Below are positions 8,688 to 17,972 of a stretch of 64,000 nt of DNA, piece after piece. The notes under the pieces are model-generated. The model ran no database searches. It worked only from the letters and a program-made list of their open reading frames with translations, and had not been told where the DNA came from. Source of the stretch: Aedoeadaptatus acetigenes. Lineage in GTDB: Bacteria > Bacillota > Clostridia > Tissierellales > Peptoniphilaceae. The DNA lies in assembly GCF_025566985.1 (NCBI RefSeq), contig NZ_JAOQJD010000008.1, positions 43,743-107,742 on the forward strand, read 5' to 3'. The position numbers were made by a program, and so were the translations under genes. Position 1 is the first letter of the stretch. Every line of letters starts with the position of its first letter.

Positions 8688-8724
8688 GAACGCCGACTCT
8701 CAACACGAATATACTAGTGAAAGG
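8688..8724 (+). promoter_or_regulatory. Candidate autoregulated promoter of the first sigma factor
   Basis: GAACGCC at 8688-8694 could be an ECF -35 element (GAAC core) and TATACT at 8710-8715 the -10, spaced 18 bases. The string ATATACtAGTGAAAGG at 8709-8724 recurs almost exactly before the second sigma gene at 39746-39761. Functional assignment is inference; part of the shared string is simply the ribosome site. Confidence 0.35.
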
Positions 8725-8731
8725 AGGAAAT

Positions 8732-9247
8732 ATGGAGAATAAAGAATTGATACAAAGGCTGAAGAACAGAGATGAAGACGCTTTATACGTCGTGATCGAA
8801 GTCTATGGAAAAGTATTAAAAGGCGTTATTTCAAAAACACTTTGGAAATACCCAAGCCTTTGGGATGAGGCGATGAATGATTCTCTTTTAAGTATCTGGC
8901 AAAATATCGACTATTTTGATCCGAAGCGGTCTTCTTTTAAAAATTGGTGTGCTGCGGTTTCAAAATACAAAGCCATCGATTTGCTCCGAAGAGAAAGTAA
9001 ATTTGAGGCTATTCTTCTCGACGAAAATTCCGCGTCAAAAGATTCCGACGTCCATTCCAATTTAGAAATAGAAGAAGCTCTATCCGCCTTAAACGATGAG
9101 GATAGAAAACTCTTTGAAAATATTTTTATTCGTGGACTTTCCTATGGCGAGGCGGCATCGGAACAACATATTTCTACGGAAAATGCCTATCAAAAGGTCA
9201 GCAGGGCAAGGAAGCTTTTAAAAAGATGGAGAGGTGAAAATGTATGA
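8732..9247 (+). CDS. RNA polymerase sigma-70 family (ECF-type) sigma factor
   Basis: 171-residue group-4 sigma factor. Region 2 covers about residues 5-85 (WDEAMNDSLLSIWQNIDYFD, then FKNWCAAVSKYKAIDLLRRE), region 4 about 110-165 (LNDEDRKLFENIFIRGLSYG, then a helix-turn-helix with STENAYQKVSRARKLLK). No region 3. The start at 8732 was preferred because AAAGGAGG ends six bases upstream; an in-frame GTG at 8717 would put the ribosome site inside the gene. Overlaps by 4 bases the gene for its presumed membrane-bound regulator. Confidence 0.88.
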   Translation: MENKELIQRLKNRDEDALYVVIEVYGKVLKGVISKTLWKYPSLWDEAMNDSLLSIWQNIDYFDPKRSSFKNWCAAVSKYKAIDLLRRESKFEAILLDENSASKDSDVHSNLEIEEALSALNDEDRKLFENIFIRGLSYGEAASEQHISTENAYQKVSRARKLLKRWRGENV

Positions 9248-10290
9248 AAGATAATCTTTACGATCGATTGAACGATATGAAAATAGAATACGAAGAGGTT
9301 CCTCTCAAAGATTTTGAAAGAGAAAATCTCAAAAAGGTGGTGAAGAAATTGAAACACAACAACAAGAGGCAACTTTTCGTCAGAAAAACAGGAGCGATCA
9401 CGGCCATATTGCTATTGGCCTTTGGCGTTACGAACTATGCATCTGGCGGCTATGTTTTGGCAAAGACGAGAGAGATCACGGACAACATCACACTGAGTTT
9501 GTCGAGCGCAATGGGCCTATCAGCCGATGTAGACAAGTATAGCGTCAAATTACATGAACCCTTCGAAATCGACGGCAAAAATTATGTTTTGGATACCATC
9601 ACGACAGAGGACAATAACCTCTACGCCGTGCTTTTGAGCTTCAATGGTCCAGGTGAAAAGCTGTCGGAGGGTGCCAACTTAACGGAACTTAAAGTAAACG
9701 GTAAAAGAGTCGGCGTCCTCGGCTCAAGCGGCCAGCAAGGAAATTTGCCGGGCAAGCCCAATGTAACCGCCACCTCTTTAAAGTATTGCTTGGAAAGTCC
9801 CCTACCGAAGGAAGGCACGGCACAGCTGGAGTTTATCTTTGACACGCTTTTAGGCAACAGCAAAAAAATTTCCATTGCTACCAATGTGGATATGGCGAAG
9901 ATGAAAATGGATAAAAGGATCATCTCAAATGATTTTGCCGTGCCGAATTCAAACAGAATTATGATTAAAGAATTTGCCATGAGCCCGGCTTCACAAAAAA
10001 TGATTCTCACCTATCCATCATCGGCAAAGGACAGTATTTTTTCGGTAAAGGCGAGAGATTCCATAGGTCGCTTAGTTCATTTCGAAACGCTCGAAGCAGA
10101 TGAAAACACGGCGACTCTCTACTTCTCGCCGGTTACCAGCGAAGTCACCGCCGACGAATTGTTAAACGACATCACATCATTGAAGTGTCAATTATATAAA
10201 GCGGAACTTCCCAACCGTAGCGGGAAAGAATCCAATAAGGAGGAAGCGATAGGCGACGAATTTATCTTTGATTTGTCTGCAAGCAAATGA
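9244..10290 (+). CDS. DUF4179-like membrane protein, putative anti-sigma partner
   Basis: 348 residues: a charged cytoplasmic N-terminus (about 1-42), one hydrophobic segment at about 44-64 (TGAITAILLLAFGVTNYA), and a large extracytoplasmic domain of about 280 residues. This architecture and the ATGA overlap with the sigma gene fit the DUF4179 proteins that accompany ECF-like sigma factors in Firmicutes. No zinc-binding anti-sigma motif is visible in the short N-terminus, so sigma sequestration is an inference from position and topology. The ligand or stress sensed is unknown. Followed by a strong terminator. Confidence 0.65.
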   Translation: MKDNLYDRLNDMKIEYEEVPLKDFERENLKKVVKKLKHNNKRQLFVRKTGAITAILLLAFGVTNYASGGYVLAKTREITDNITLSLSSAMGLSADVDKYSVKLHEPFEIDGKNYVLDTITTEDNNLYAVLLSFNGPGEKLSEGANLTELKVNGKRVGVLGSSGQQGNLPGKPNVTATSLKYCLESPLPKEGTAQLEFIFDTLLGNSKKISIATNVDMAKMKMDKRIISNDFAVPNSNRIMIKEFAMSPASQKMILTYPSSAKDSIFSVKARDSIGRLVHFETLEADENTATLYFSPVTSEVTADELLNDITSLKCQLYKAELPNRSGKESNKEEAIGDEFIFDLSASK

Positions 10291-10370
10291 ATCGCACTTT
10301 TTCCGTAAGATTGACGTCCTTGAAAATATAGAATAAATCACATCAGCGATCAAGAGCCTTTTTATATGAA

Positions 10371-10403
10371 AATGCCGAAGCCCCTTTGGACTTCGGCATT
10401 TTT
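10371..10403 (+). terminator. Intrinsic terminator after sigma/partner operon
   Basis: Perfect 10-bp stem AATGCCGAAG / CTTCGGCATT with a 10-base loop and T-run. Another hairpin AAAGCGAGC / GCTCGCTTTTT at 10465-10490 lies between this and the convergent gene's stop codon. Confidence 0.85.
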
Positions 10404-10496
10404 CATACAGGAACGCACATAAGAAGATAAACACCTAATGATGTTGATCGCTTGTCTTGCGTCCAAAGCGAGCCTGCGCGCTCGCTTTTTGCTTGT

Positions 10497-10802
10497 TTAT
10501 TCTTCTAAGAATTTCTCCGGATGCTTGCTGATCACGGCATCTTCGATTTCGACGATGCGGTATTCCACCACATCAGCCAAAGTCAGCGGGTCGCTTTCAA
10601 ATTCCGAAAGCACGTCGTCTAAATGGCCGCCCCTTGCAAAGCCGAGAAGGCCATGGGCCTTATCGCCGAACATGAGGAAATCCCCTCGGTCCATGCCCGC
10701 CTGAATAAAAGCGTCGAATTCCGCCTTCAAATCCTTGTTTTCGTCGTCGTACAGTGAAAAGCTGAAGGTCTTGAACTTGCCTTCGATGAGATAATACTTC
10801 AT
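10497..10802 (-). CDS. Small YCII-like protein
   Basis: 101 residues, starting MKYYLIEGKFKTFSF and containing GDFLMFGDKAHGLLGFARGG in the middle and a beta-rich acidic C-terminus. The layout resembles small YCII-related ferredoxin-like-fold proteins, but the match is loose and no function can be stated. Its ATG overlaps the stop of the upstream decarboxylase-like gene (ATGA) and the GGAGG ribosome site lies inside that gene, so it is the third gene of the operon. Confidence 0.6.
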   Translation of the reverse strand: MKYYLIEGKFKTFSFSLYDDENKDLKAEFDAFIQAGMDRGDFLMFGDKAHGLLGFARGGHLDDVLSEFESDPLTLADVVEYRIVEIEDAVISKHPEKFLEE

Positions 10803-12142
10803 AATGCCTCCTTAATGACCGTGATTTTTCCGCCTTCAAAGCCCGGGATGTCTTTTCTCCCTTTAATCGCCTGAATCACTTCCTCCGTGATCCGCTCGCC
10901 ATAGATTACGACGGGAATGCCCGGCGGATAGGGCGTGATGTTTTGTGCCGCCACGCGGCCTTTCGCCTCGTCAGTGGATACGATTTCCGTCTCCGTAAAA
11001 AAAGCTTCCCTGGGCCGAAAGACCGCCTCCGTTTCGGGATATATACCCTTTTCGAAGCCGCTTCCCTCTTCTTTTTTCGGAAGGGAGTGAATGGCGCGAA
11101 TCAATCGGTCCACATCCTCGTCCTCGTGATAGGGAGACAAAATCGCCAGGGCGTAATACCCGTCGCCCATTTCCAGGTAAACACCTTCCTCCGCCAAGAG
11201 AGACACCACGTCGTCGCCGCGGTATCCGGGCAGATGAAAGAGAAATTTCATGGGATCCTCGCAGGCCATAAAAGGCCCCCGCGCCTTTACGACGGTGAGC
11301 TGCGGCAGGTTTCTCTCAATCCGCGCCCGATGGCGTAGGAGCTTCTCCCAATCCAAATCCTTCCCCGCCGCCACGGCGTATTCCGAAGACAACATAAGCA
11401 AATAAGAAGGTGAGGTGGAGAGAAAGAGGCCCATGCCCTTTAAAAGCTTCTTCTCGTCCACGTGCCCATTTATGTGCAGAAGCGCCGCCCCGGTCAGGGC
11501 CGCCATGGTCTTGTGCAGGGACTGCACCGTGTAGTCGGCGAAATTGACGGCGCTGAAATCCGCTAAGGGCGTAAAGGCCCAGTGGGAGCCGTGGGCCTCG
11601 TCCACGATGAGGATCTTGTTCCGGGCATGGACGATGTCTGCGATTTCTTTCAGCTTCAGACCGCCGCCGAAGTAATCGGGGCTCGTCAAAAACACGGCGG
11701 CAATGGACGGGTCTTCGTCCAGGGCCCTCTCCACATCTGCGGGATCCACGCCGGAAAACAGACCCGTGGACTCGTCCACATTTGCCGGCAAATAAGAAAG
11801 GTGAAGATCCAAGGTCACCGCCCCGTGAAAGAGGGACTGGTGGGAATTGCGCTGAATTAAAATCTTCTCCCCGGGCTTTAACGCGAGATAAAGGGCCAGC
11901 TTGATTCCCGTGGTGGATCCCGCGGGGACGATGACGCTTTTCTTCACGCCGTAAGCCGCGGCGATTTCCGCCTGAGCCTCGGCAATGGCCTCCGTGGGAT
12001 TTAAAAGATTGTCCGCCCCGGTGACCTCCGTCCAATCGTCCTTAAAATTAAAATCAAAAGCCACCCGGCCCCTGTGCCCCGGCATGGCGAAATTCGCCCC
12101 GCCGCGAAGGCCTTTTACAGCTTCATACAAAGGCCTTTTCAT
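10799..12142 (-). CDS. PLP-dependent Orn/Lys/Arg decarboxylase-family protein
   Basis: 447-residue fold-type I PLP enzyme of the SpeA/YaaO-like lysine-ornithine-arginine decarboxylase family. Visible: MPGHRGR at 20-26, PAGSTTGIK at 73-81 (phosphate loop), DEAHGSH at 181-187 (the Asp that pairs with the PLP nitrogen) and the Schiff-base lysine in QSLHKT (Lys211). The C-terminus has the family's ITPYPPGIPVVIYGERIT segment. The substrate cannot be told from sequence. The start at 12142 overlaps the upstream radical SAM stop (TAATG). The open frame continues upstream through the radical SAM gene but that part is only its shadow. Confidence 0.85.
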   Translation of the reverse strand: MKRPLYEAVKGLRGGANFAMPGHRGRVAFDFNFKDDWTEVTGADNLLNPTEAIAEAQAEIAAAYGVKKSVIVPAGSTTGIKLALYLALKPGEKILIQRNSHQSLFHGAVTLDLHLSYLPANVDESTGLFSGVDPADVERALDEDPSIAAVFLTSPDYFGGGLKLKEIADIVHARNKILIVDEAHGSHWAFTPLADFSAVNFADYTVQSLHKTMAALTGAALLHINGHVDEKKLLKGMGLFLSTSPSYLLMLSSEYAVAAGKDLDWEKLLRHRARIERNLPQLTVVKARGPFMACEDPMKFLFHLPGYRGDDVVSLLAEEGVYLEMGDGYYALAILSPYHEDEDVDRLIRAIHSLPKKEEGSGFEKGIYPETEAVFRPREAFFTETEIVSTDEAKGRVAAQNITPYPPGIPVVIYGERITEEVIQAIKGRKDIPGFEGGKITVIKEAL

Positions 12143-13020
12143 TAATAACCGTAGCGTTGCAACCGCGCGTTTTTCTGTTCTTCCGTCATGCTGTCGTAGA
12201 CCGCCCGAAGCTTTCTCAGCATCTCTTCTTTTTCCGAGAAGCGGCCGATGACCGGCGCCGTATTGTAGGCGTGAACGCCGAAAAACAGTGCTCGCGGGTT
12301 GAGGTCCAAATGTTCTAAAAGGTGGATTTCCTCGAGAAGAATGTCCCCTTCCGTCAGAGGCACGAAATCCCCTCGCGCCACTTCTTCCGCAAGCTCCGTG
12401 CCCGCGTGGACCGAGGTAGTCAGGGGCGAGACACTCAAGGGCCGATGCTTGTTTAAAAGCGCCGCCGTTTCCTCGGCGTGGGCAAAGCTGTCTTCCTTGC
12501 CGGCGATGCCGGACATGACCATGCAGATCCAGTCGATGCCCGCTTCTTCCAACTTGGCCAGTTCGCGGTACTCGTCTTCCTGGGTGCAACCTTTTTTAAT
12601 GCGCTTTAATGTGGGATCGTGGGCCGTTTCGATGCCGATGTACAATTGATTGTACCCGGCCTTTCTCAGCCGCTTCAAATCTTCCACAGTTTTGTTTTTG
12701 ATGTCGAAAATCGACGCGTAGCAGGTAATGGTCTCGATATTGGGCAGGTACTCGTAAATCCAATCGGCGATTTCCAGAAGGTAGTCCGTGTCCAAAATAA
12801 AGGGATCGCCGTTTAAGAGAAAGATGCGGTCCAGGCGATCGGCATAAGGCGAAAGCTCTTGAAGATCCGCAATTACCTGCTCCTTCGGCGCCTTTCTGAA
12901 ACTCACGTCCTTATACATGGCACAGTAGGTGCATTCGTTATGGGAACAGCCCACCGTCACTTCCAATAGGGGGCTGTATGCCTCTCTCGGCGGGCGAAAT
13001 GTCTGTCCTGTGTAGTGCAT
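12142..13020 (-). CDS. Radical SAM protein (HemN/COG1032-like)
   Basis: 292 residues, cytoplasmic. The iron-sulfur motif is VGCSHNECTYCAMY with Cys25, Cys30 and Cys33, a CX4CX2C spacing rather than the common CX3CX2C; this spacing is seen in one B12-independent radical SAM subfamily. Further barrel elements: FLLNGDPF, YIGIETAHD (about 143-151), GIDWICMVMSGIAGKE. Substrate unknown. The ATG at 13020 has GGAAG six bases upstream; 13 in-frame codons further upstream are less likely. First gene of an operon with the PLP decarboxylase-like protein and a small protein. Confidence 0.82.
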   Translation of the reverse strand: MHYTGQTFRPPREAYSPLLEVTVGCSHNECTYCAMYKDVSFRKAPKEQVIADLQELSPYADRLDRIFLLNGDPFILDTDYLLEIADWIYEYLPNIETITCYASIFDIKNKTVEDLKRLRKAGYNQLYIGIETAHDPTLKRIKKGCTQEDEYRELAKLEEAGIDWICMVMSGIAGKEDSFAHAEETAALLNKHRPLSVSPLTTSVHAGTELAEEVARGDFVPLTEGDILLEEIHLLEHLDLNPRALFFGVHAYNTAPVIGRFSEKEEMLRKLRAVYDSMTEEQKNARLQRYGY

Positions 13021-13159
13021 AATATCTTCCTTTCCCTTTCTACAATTCTGTGTTTCCATTCACTATATCATGAAAGCCCATTGACTAAAACAAAAAAGCG
13101 GCCCGAGCGGCTCACTAAATGCAAATCTTATAAGAGCCAGTGTAGGGAATCCTTAGATG

Positions 13160-13207
13160 GCAAGAGAAAAGGCTATGAACTTGAATGCTCATAGCCTTTT
13201 CTCTTGC
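13160..13207. terminator. Bidirectional terminator, 19-bp perfect stem
   Basis: GCAAGAGAAAAGGCTATGA pairs perfectly with 13189-13207 around a 10-base loop. It separates the AT-rich transporter/two-component module from the radical SAM operon upstream region. Confidence 0.85.
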
Positions 13208-13226
13208 TAACACAACATGAATGATT

Positions 13227-15707
13227 CTATTCTAAACTTTTAATTCTACCTACAAGACTGTTTTGACTATGCTTTTCATAAAACTTACAAGTAAATATTA
13301 TTCCAATGATTATATTCGCAAAGTTCACAAGAATAAGAGGTCTAATCACAAATCTAAAGGATGTCCACTTCGTCTGTTCCATAAAATCTATCAAGATATA
13401 TTGATCAACAAGAAGCATAATAATAAAAGAACATACTAAGCCACAAAAAGAATAAATCAAATTCTTTTTCACTAAATATATTTTGATGTTTTTCTTTGTC
13501 ATTCCAATTGCTTCAAGGATTGATAGGTTCACCATGTTTCTCAATATTTCAGTCGCAATAACATTAATAAAGTTCAATACAGATATTAAGAACAACACGA
13601 TTGATAAACTGTAGCCGGCAAATTCTATTAGATTTTTGAATTCCATTGTAGATTTGATCTGAAGATTTCTTGAATCGTAGGAAAATCCTGGTTCATTTTC
13701 AAAAGATTTTAACAGCTTATCAAAATTCTCCTTTTCACTCTTTTCTACATCAAATCCATAGGACATGATGCTTTTATCACCTGTGAGTTTTTTATACTCA
13801 TTCGGATTCATATAAATATACTCCAAGCCTAAAGTAGTACTTGACTCGTCATTTACATCTTCCTTAATTACAGGAAAATATCTTAATCCATTTGAAAAAT
13901 TATATTCAACCTTGCCCATCACTTGGACTTCTTTTACCTTGTTTTTTACATTGATTTTTATTTTATCGCCAGTTTTAAATGCGGATTTTTTATCTCCATA
14001 TTCTCCAAGCATGACATAATTCCCGGTTTGCCATTTATCTTTATCGAAGTCCCCCTCTGTAATTTTTTGTTTGTTTATTAGAAACTCATCTATACCAAAT
14101 AGAATTGGAGCAATTCTATGATCTTCTATTTTAATATCTGGATACGTGTGCTCATAACCATAATAGTATAATGCTCCCCCACCTTTATAACCTTTATGGT
14201 TTTCTATCTCATCAATAAACTTTTCGTTAATTCCATCCTCACTTCCTGAGTACATATACCTAAAATATTTTGGGCTTGCTATATTATAGTCTGTTGCAAT
14301 GACATCAGAAACGCCCTTTTCTAAATCAATATTTCCAGTATAGGTTAACACACTGTTTAGAATAACTGCCGAAAGGCTAATGGAAAGTACAATCGACACA
14401 AATCTAAATTTATTGGAAAATACCTGTCTTCTAGCAAGCTTGCCTAGAGTAATATTCTCGCTTTTATATTTCTTTTTTATTGTGGTTTCATTGTATCTGC
14501 TGGCTTCTATTGGAGAAACTTTGGCTGCATACCTTGCAGGCCTCATAACCGATAGAAATACTGTAAGCAAAGTAAAGGCTGTCGAAAATAAGATAATTAA
14601 GATTATTACAATGAGCGATAATTTTACATCCGTTAGCATCTCATTATTGGCAAATATTTTATTTAAAATGATTTTCCCGATAGAAATTCCTACTATATCT
14701 CCAACTATTATTGCTGGAAGGGAGGTTGCTAAAGACTCTAGATGAATAAGTTTTTTGATTTGCGGCCTTGTCATTCCAATTGTTTTTAAAAGTCCCAGAA
14801 GTTTAATATCTTCATTAACGGATATCTTAAAAATATTGTTTATAATTAAGTATCCTGCGACCATTACCAAAATTAAAAAAGCTAAGAAGGGTAGAAATGT
14901 TTTAAAATCAAAACTAGAATCACCAGATAAAAGATATGCAAAGTTAACACCAATTCTTATTTCCTTATCTGATAAATGCCCGGGATTATCTGCCACCTTA
15001 TAACCATTTCTCTCTGCAATGTTTAAAAGCTTATCTCTTATCATAAAGGAATTCTTTAGCATTACCTCCACATCTTTATTATTTTCTGGAAGAGATAATT
15101 TATCTACATACGCTTTTGATAAATAGATTTGTCCTACACCAACATTGGAGTCAATAGGATTTTGGAAAGTCCCCGATATAATAAATTTATCACTTTTCTT
15201 TTCGATAATTTCTCCTGTGTAAGGTCTTTCTATATTGAAAGGAACTTCTATCTCTTCACCAATTTCACCCTGATAACCTAACTTTTTTGCAGTTGCCAAA
15301 TCTATAAATACGTCGTTTTCTTTTTCAGGAAATTTCCCTTTAACTTTTTCTATTAGTGACCACTCAAATCCATTGTTATCTATATAGGATAGTTCTGCAC
15401 TTATTTTTTCATCATCAAGAATACCAACTTTCTCTCTTATTGAAAATTCCTTTATGTCTTTATCCTTGGATAAAATACTTATGTCTTTGTCAGAAAGTTC
15501 TTTAAAAGAGCCATGGCTGATTGTTCCAATAGTTTTCATCGTTTGAGTTTCCATGCTTTTTCCTAACCCTAAGGCTACTGAAAATAGGCTCGTAAATAGT
15601 ATAGAAGTTAAGGCAATGGCTAATAAGAGTATATTTCTCCTACTTTTATTCGCATTTAAAATACTTTTTGCAAGACGCCTTATATAAGCCTTATTGTTGA
15701 CTTTCAT
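13227..15707 (-). CDS. ABC transporter FtsX-like permease
   Basis: 826-residue membrane protein with two FtsX/MacB-type halves: one hydrophobic segment at about 25-45, an extracytoplasmic stretch to about 270, then clustered membrane segments at about 275-410; a second extracytoplasmic region follows and a final helix cluster lies at about 695-810. The soluble loops are rich in Asp, Lys and Asn. The start at 15707 was chosen for GGTGGG six bases upstream; it overlaps the ATPase gene by 17 bases. With the ATPase, kinase and regulator this looks like an antimicrobial-peptide or envelope-stress exporter module; the substrate is unknown. Strongly AT-rich. Confidence 0.85.
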   Translation of the reverse strand: MKVNNKAYIRRLAKSILNANKSRRNILLLAIALTSILFTSLFSVALGLGKSMETQTMKTIGTISHGSFKELSDKDISILSKDKDIKEFSIREKVGILDDEKISAELSYIDNNGFEWSLIEKVKGKFPEKENDVFIDLATAKKLGYQGEIGEEIEVPFNIERPYTGEIIEKKSDKFIISGTFQNPIDSNVGVGQIYLSKAYVDKLSLPENNKDVEVMLKNSFMIRDKLLNIAERNGYKVADNPGHLSDKEIRIGVNFAYLLSGDSSFDFKTFLPFLAFLILVMVAGYLIINNIFKISVNEDIKLLGLLKTIGMTRPQIKKLIHLESLATSLPAIIVGDIVGISIGKIILNKIFANNEMLTDVKLSLIVIILIILFSTAFTLLTVFLSVMRPARYAAKVSPIEASRYNETTIKKKYKSENITLGKLARRQVFSNKFRFVSIVLSISLSAVILNSVLTYTGNIDLEKGVSDVIATDYNIASPKYFRYMYSGSEDGINEKFIDEIENHKGYKGGGALYYYGYEHTYPDIKIEDHRIAPILFGIDEFLINKQKITEGDFDKDKWQTGNYVMLGEYGDKKSAFKTGDKIKINVKNKVKEVQVMGKVEYNFSNGLRYFPVIKEDVNDESSTTLGLEYIYMNPNEYKKLTGDKSIMSYGFDVEKSEKENFDKLLKSFENEPGFSYDSRNLQIKSTMEFKNLIEFAGYSLSIVLFLISVLNFINVIATEILRNMVNLSILEAIGMTKKNIKIYLVKKNLIYSFCGLVCSFIIMLLVDQYILIDFMEQTKWTSFRFVIRPLILVNFANIIIGIIFTCKFYEKHSQNSLVGRIKSLE

Positions 15708-16368
15708 TTTTTCCCACCAGCTTTCCATCTTCTATCCTTATAGTTTTTTCTGCAGCTTGAGCGACGGCATCATCGTGAGTAATCATAAGAATAGTATTTC
15801 CAAGCTCTTTATTAATCTTTTTTAGTAAGTAAACAACTTGGGAAGAAGATTTTGAATCCAAATTTCCTGTAGGTTCGTCAGCTAGAATTAAAGATGGTTT
15901 GGTAACCAAGGCTCTTGCTATGGCAACCCTTTGTTGCTGTCCACCAGATAATTCATTAGGCATTTTATATTTTTGATCACTTATTTCTAGAATGTCTATT
16001 ACGGAATCAACATATCTCTTATCCACTTTGTCCCCATCAAGACCAAAGGGAATAATTATATTCTCATATACATTTAGCATGGGCAAGAGATTATATGCCT
16101 GAAAGACAAAACCAATATTTCTTCTTCTAAAAATGGTTCTCTCATCATCTTTCAATGCATAAATGTCGGTATCATCAATTAAAACTTTTCCGCTTGTAGG
16201 ATAATCAAGTCCCCCCAGTAAATGTAAAAGAGTTGATTTGCCAGATCCTGATGCTCCGATTATAGAAATAAATTCTCCCTTATTTACATCGAAAGTTACT
16301 CCATCAAGAGCTTTCACCTCAACATCATTTGTTTTATAAAATCTTTTTAAATTTTCTACTTTTAACAT
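15691..16368 (-). CDS. ABC transporter ATP-binding protein (MacB/LolD-like)
   Basis: 225-residue ATPase with Walker A GASGSGKST near 38-46, Q-loop VFQAYNLLP, signature LSGGQQQRVAIARAL, Walker B LILADEPTGNLD and H-loop ITHDD. LSGGQQQR with DEPTGNLD is the usual signature of exporters that pair with FtsX permeases. The ATG at 16368 has GAGGTG six bases upstream; an in-frame GTG three codons earlier lies within that site. Drives the downstream permease. Same AT-rich composition as its neighbours. Confidence 0.93.
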   Translation of the reverse strand: MLKVENLKRFYKTNDVEVKALDGVTFDVNKGEFISIIGASGSGKSTLLHLLGGLDYPTSGKVLIDDTDIYALKDDERTIFRRRNIGFVFQAYNLLPMLNVYENIIIPFGLDGDKVDKRYVDSVIDILEISDQKYKMPNELSGGQQQRVAIARALVTKPSLILADEPTGNLDSKSSSQVVYLLKKINKELGNTILMITHDDAVAQAAEKTIRIEDGKLVGKNESQQ

Positions 16369-16458
16369 ATATGTCACCTCTTTACATTTAATATAACATT
16401 CCTGTCTTACAAAGTACTTACAAGACTTCTTACTGTTTTGTAAGATAAAAAAGACTTC

Positions 16459-17331
16459 TCACAAGGGGAAGTCTACTGAAAGTTTTATTCTATTTTCGTT
16501 CAATGATGCTTTTACATTGCCACCATGTTTTTCTATAATTTCTCTGGCTATATAAAGACCTAAACCCAAACCGTCCTTGGAAACTGAATTTTTGCCCCTA
16601 TAAAACCTTTCAAATATTTTTGGCAAAGCTTCTTCTGATACGTCTTGGCACTCATTCTCTATGTCTATATTGTAATTCAGGTAAGATTTATAAACTGAAA
16701 TAGTGATAGTAGACCCATTTGGCGAGTATTTTATGGCATTATCTATTAGATTATGGATTGCTTCTTTAAGCCATCTTTCGTCTATATCAAAAATTAAGTC
16801 TTCATCTTTCAAAATAACTCTTATATTTTTTTCCGATAAGATGGTTGCAAACTCTTCTAAAACCTCTTTTACTACGTCTTTTAGATTTACTGGACTTATT
16901 TGTAGTCCAATAATGTCAGTTTCAAGTCTAGAAGATTTTACAAGAGTATCGATTAAAAATTTTAGTTTCTCTAACTCATATTTTATAATTTCAATATACT
17001 CATCTTTTGGATCTTCTTCTAAGAGACTCATGTATAGAGAAAGGTTGGCGATTGGCGTCTTGGTTTGATGAGATATGTCTGCTATTAAATCTCTTGTTTT
17101 ATTTTTTTCTGCATTTATTTTCGCTTCTTTTATTTGGCTGGCATATAAGAATTTAATGAGTTTTGATTTAATTTTAGATAATTCTTTTTCATCAAATTCA
17201 GTAGTTTCTAAATCTCCGGCTAAAGCCTTGTCAATATAAGCTGAAAATTCACGCATTTCATTTCTCAAGACGATGTATTTAAATGCAAGAATTCCAATTA
17301 TAATTACTAGAATACTTATTAATAATTCCAT
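16459..17331 (-). CDS. Sensor histidine kinase, minimal membrane sensor
   Basis: 290 residues. One clear membrane segment at about 2-22 and almost no extracytoplasmic domain, so it probably senses inside the membrane or through the neighbouring transporter, as Bce-type and related intramembrane kinases do. H-box DISHQTKTPIANL with His88, N-box HNLIDNAIKYSPNG, and ATP-lid elements DGLGLGLYIAREI. Overlaps the upstream response regulator by 13 bases and is followed after 90 bases by the ABC ATPase, which implies that it controls that exporter. Confidence 0.9.
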   Translation of the reverse strand: MELLISILVIIIGILAFKYIVLRNEMREFSAYIDKALAGDLETTEFDEKELSKIKSKLIKFLYASQIKEAKINAEKNKTRDLIADISHQTKTPIANLSLYMSLLEEDPKDEYIEIIKYELEKLKFLIDTLVKSSRLETDIIGLQISPVNLKDVVKEVLEEFATILSEKNIRVILKDEDLIFDIDERWLKEAIHNLIDNAIKYSPNGSTITISVYKSYLNYNIDIENECQDVSEEALPKIFERFYRGKNSVSKDGLGLGLYIAREIIEKHGGNVKASLNENRIKLSVDFPL

Positions 17332-17972
17332 TTATAGCCAACTCCAAAGACTGTATCTATAGGGTCATAAGGTTTTAATTTGTTTCTGATTCTAGAAATA
17401 TTGACACTCAATGTATTTTGATCAATAAATTCATCATCTGTTCCCCAAACAAAATCAAATAGCAATTCCTTAGTTATAACTTGAGACTTGTTTTTTATTA
17501 GATAGTACAACAGTTTTGTCTCGGTCCTTGTGAAATCTATGTTTTTATTACCTACATAGAAAATATTTTTATTGAAATCAAAGTCTAGACCCTCTTTCTT
17601 ATAAAGATTTAAATCACAAGACACTATTTTTTCAAAGGCTCTTTTTATCTTTGCTTCTAGGATTCCTAGAGAAAAAGGTTTGGTTAAATAGTCGTCTGCC
17701 CCTAAATTTATGGCTGAAATGATATATGCTTCTAAATCTATAGCTGATAAAACTATAATAGGAATTGACGAACCTTGTCTCGTGTATTCTATTATTTCAA
17801 GTCCATCTCCATCCGGCAAATTCATATCAAGTAAAATCAAATCGGTATCATCAATAAAAGTTTTGGCTTCACTCATTGTGCTTACAGAGAAAACCTCATA
17901 GTCCTTATTCAAAGCGATTGAGAGACCTTTATTTAAATTTTTATCATCTTCGATTATTAGTATCTTTTTCAT
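17319..17972 (-). CDS. OmpR-family response regulator
   Basis: 217 residues. Receiver domain 1-115 with the acidic pocket IIEDD (8-10), phospho-acceptor Asp49 in LILLDMNLPDG, and the conserved lysine in LTKPF near 99-103. DNA-binding winged helix about 125-215, containing FTRTETKLLYYLI and a C-terminal VFGVGYKWNY. The start at 17972 places GGTGG eight bases upstream. Promoter-distal partner of the overlapping kinase; likely activates the ABC exporter genes that follow. Confidence 0.93.
   Translation of the reverse strand: MKKILIIEDDKNLNKGLSIALNKDYEVFSVSTMSEAKTFIDDTDLILLDMNLPDGDGLEIIEYTRQGSSIPIIVLSAIDLEAYIISAINLGADDYLTKPFSLGILEAKIKRAFEKIVSCDLNLYKKEGLDFDFNKNIFYVGNKNIDFTRTETKLLYYLIKNKSQVITKELLFDFVWGTDDEFIDQNTLSVNISRIRNKLKPYDPIDTVFGVGYKWNY

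Noticed and set aside
12143..12589. N-terminal extension of the PLP decarboxylase frame through the radical SAM gene
   Set aside because: Residues are a low-complexity shadow (Gly/Arg/His) of the upstream gene; the real start overlaps its stop codon.
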